A DNA stretch of 64,000 nucleotides from Pseudarthrobacter oxydans. Lineage in GTDB: Bacteria; Actinomycetota; Actinomycetes; Actinomycetales; Micrococcaceae. Under the pieces are notes generated by a model. It ran no database searches. It was not told where the DNA came from and saw nothing but the letters and a program-made list of their open reading frames with translations. The stretch's first letter is position 1, and each line of letters opens with the position of its first letter. The translations under genes and the position numbers were made by a program. Below, in pieces: positions 63,064 to 64,000 of the stretch. The stretch covers positions 1,550,001-1,614,000 of the forward strand of contig NZ_CP139438.1 in the NCBI RefSeq assembly GCF_034258515.1, written 5' to 3'.

Positions 63064-63417
63064 GTGGACGCCTATTTCTACATCATCCTGGTGGTCGGGC
63101 TCCTGTCCACGGGCGTGTGCCTCACGGCAGGAATCCTCAAGAAGGCGCCGAACGACGTCACTATCCTGTCCGTGGCGGCGGTGGAGGTCTCCCTCCTGGT
63201 CTACCTGGTGGGCTCGATCATCCGGGTCATCGCCGGCGAACCCATCGCCGGCGAGGCATGGGAATTCTGGGGGTACCTGGTCACGGCCATGCTCCTGCCG
63301 CCGGCTGCCGTCTACTGGTCCATCCTGGAGCGGACCAGATGGAGTAACTTTGTCCTGGCCGCCGTCGGCGTCACCGCACTGGTGATGGCGGCCCGCATGA
63401 ACCAGATCTGGTACTGA
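63064..63417 (+). CDS. Small four-helix membrane protein, unknown function
   Basis: 117 residues from GTG 63064, three bases after the truB stop. About four membrane helices (YFYIILVVGLLSTGVCLTAGI; TILSVAAVEVSLLVYLVGSII; GYLVTAMLLPPAAVYWSIL; FVLAAVGVTALVMAARM). I do not recognise a named family. The next gene is of similar kind and coupled (TGA-A-GTG), so the two may act together. Confidence 0.8.
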   Translation: MDAYFYIILVVGLLSTGVCLTAGILKKAPNDVTILSVAAVEVSLLVYLVGSIIRVIAGEPIAGEAWEFWGYLVTAMLLPPAAVYWSILERTRWSNFVLAAVGVTALVMAARMNQIWY

Positions 63418-63418
63418 A

Positions 63419-63904
63419 GTGGAAGAAGCACACAACGTGAAAGACCAGCAGGCAACAAGCGCCGCCGGAGGGCACACCCCGGGCAACAGCCAAGCCGGCG
63501 TCAACAGCCGCAATACCGGCCCGGGGCGGCTGCTCATCGCCGTGTACGCCGTCTTTGCCATCTCGGCGTCCGCCCGTGCCGGCTACCAGATCCTCACCAA
63601 GTTCTCAGAGGCTCCGCTCGCTTACCTGCTGTCCGCCTTCGCGGCCCTCGTGTACGTGGTGGCCACCGTGTCGCTGGCCAAAGCCGGCACCACCTGGTTC
63701 AAGGTTTCGGTTGCCGCGGTGCTGGTTGAACTGGTGGGCGTGCTGGTGGTGGGCGCCCTGAGCCTCTTCGACCCCGTCCAGTTCCCGCACGAGACGGTCT
63801 GGTCGCTGTTCGGCCGGGGCTACGCCTTCATTCCGTTGCTGCTGCCCGTCCTGGGCCTGGTATGGCTGTACCGGCGGCGCCCGGGTGCACGGGCCGCTGC
63901 CTGA
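63419..63904 (+). CDS. Small membrane protein, unknown function
   Basis: 161 residues from GTG 63419 (GTG 63437, MKDQQATSA, is an alternative). A hydrophilic N-terminus of ~35 residues, then four helices (LLIAVYAVFAISASARAGYQIL, LAYLLSAFAALVYVVATVSLA, VSVAAVLVELVGVLVVGALSLF, AFIPLLLPVLGLVWLY) and a basic tail. I do not recognise the family. Together with the preceding gene it is placed between truB and the window edge. The last ~96 bases of the window show no gene. Confidence 0.8.
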   Translation: MEEAHNVKDQQATSAAGGHTPGNSQAGVNSRNTGPGRLLIAVYAVFAISASARAGYQILTKFSEAPLAYLLSAFAALVYVVATVSLAKAGTTWFKVSVAAVLVELVGVLVVGALSLFDPVQFPHETVWSLFGRGYAFIPLLLPVLGLVWLYRRRPGARAAA

Positions 63905-64000
63905 GGCACGCTTTCCACCAGGCCGCGGCCGCGAAAGGCGCCTGAAACTTCGTCCGGAAACCTCGTCAAGAACCCTTGTCCGGACACATGAAGTCTGCTT

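Overview
The window looks like a chromosomal core segment of a high-GC actinobacterium of the Micrococcaceae, most likely Arthrobacter or Pseudarthrobacter. The signs are the very high G+C content, frequent GTG starts, many 1- or 4-base stop/start overlaps, a short actinobacterial-type NusA, an Ala/Pro/Gly-rich IF-2, and a bkd plus leucine-degradation neighbourhood with the same gene set as a Mycobacterium tuberculosis locus. Most of it is vertically inherited housekeeping and metabolic sequence. I see no prophage, insertion sequence, CRISPR array or integrative element.

Layout. 1-7.4 kb: the 3' end of dnaG, two tandem tRNA-Asn genes each with its own promoter and terminator, a Bcr/CflA-type MFS exporter, a holin-like membrane protein, a CDP-alcohol phosphatidyltransferase, a DMT transporter, a GT4 glycosyltransferase and a CAU-anticodon tRNA. 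7.5-14.9 kb: a lone acyl-CoA dehydrogenase, an M23-fold protein, then the translation and lipid run rpsB-tsf-pyrH-frr-cdsA and a DivIVA-like protein. 14.9-20.9 kb: a divergent module of two sodium/solute (acetate-type) symporters, each with a small membrane partner, around a LytS/LytTR-type two-component system. 21-34.8 kb: an Lrp/AsnC regulator divergent from bkdABC, then a TetR regulator divergent from a seven-gene acyl-CoA carboxylase, acyl-CoA dehydrogenase, CoA-transferase, MaoC and CitE-like lyase operon. Together these form a leucine/branched-chain (and possibly itaconate) degradation locus.

34.8-45 kb: a lipase maturation factor-like protein, the isoprenoid genes dxr and ispG flanking a site-2 protease, a SatD-like DNA-binding protein behind a dense palindrome cluster, and a TetR-ABC exporter operon. 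45-52.6 kb: proS, a TSUP transporter, a PLP decarboxylase, an APH(6)-like kinase, a VIT1-type transporter and a ferritin-like DUF4439-type protein. 52.7-64 kb: the rimP-nusA-ylxR-infB-rbfA-truB translation cluster, interrupted by a ScyD/ScyE-like secreted protein, a deaminase-thioredoxin pair and an aminotransferase.

The most interesting signals are regulatory. One 16-bp operator type (GTTA-N8-TAAC) occurs twice in the TetR/leucine-operon promoter region and once, 19 kb away, in front of the lone acyl-CoA dehydrogenase, suggesting a regulon. Two Crp/GlxR-type sites lie before bkdA and before the acetate-symporter operon. Structured RNA candidates lie upstream of rpsB and proS. A nested palindrome cluster precedes the SatD-like gene. 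All of these were read by eye; no search or folding program was run.
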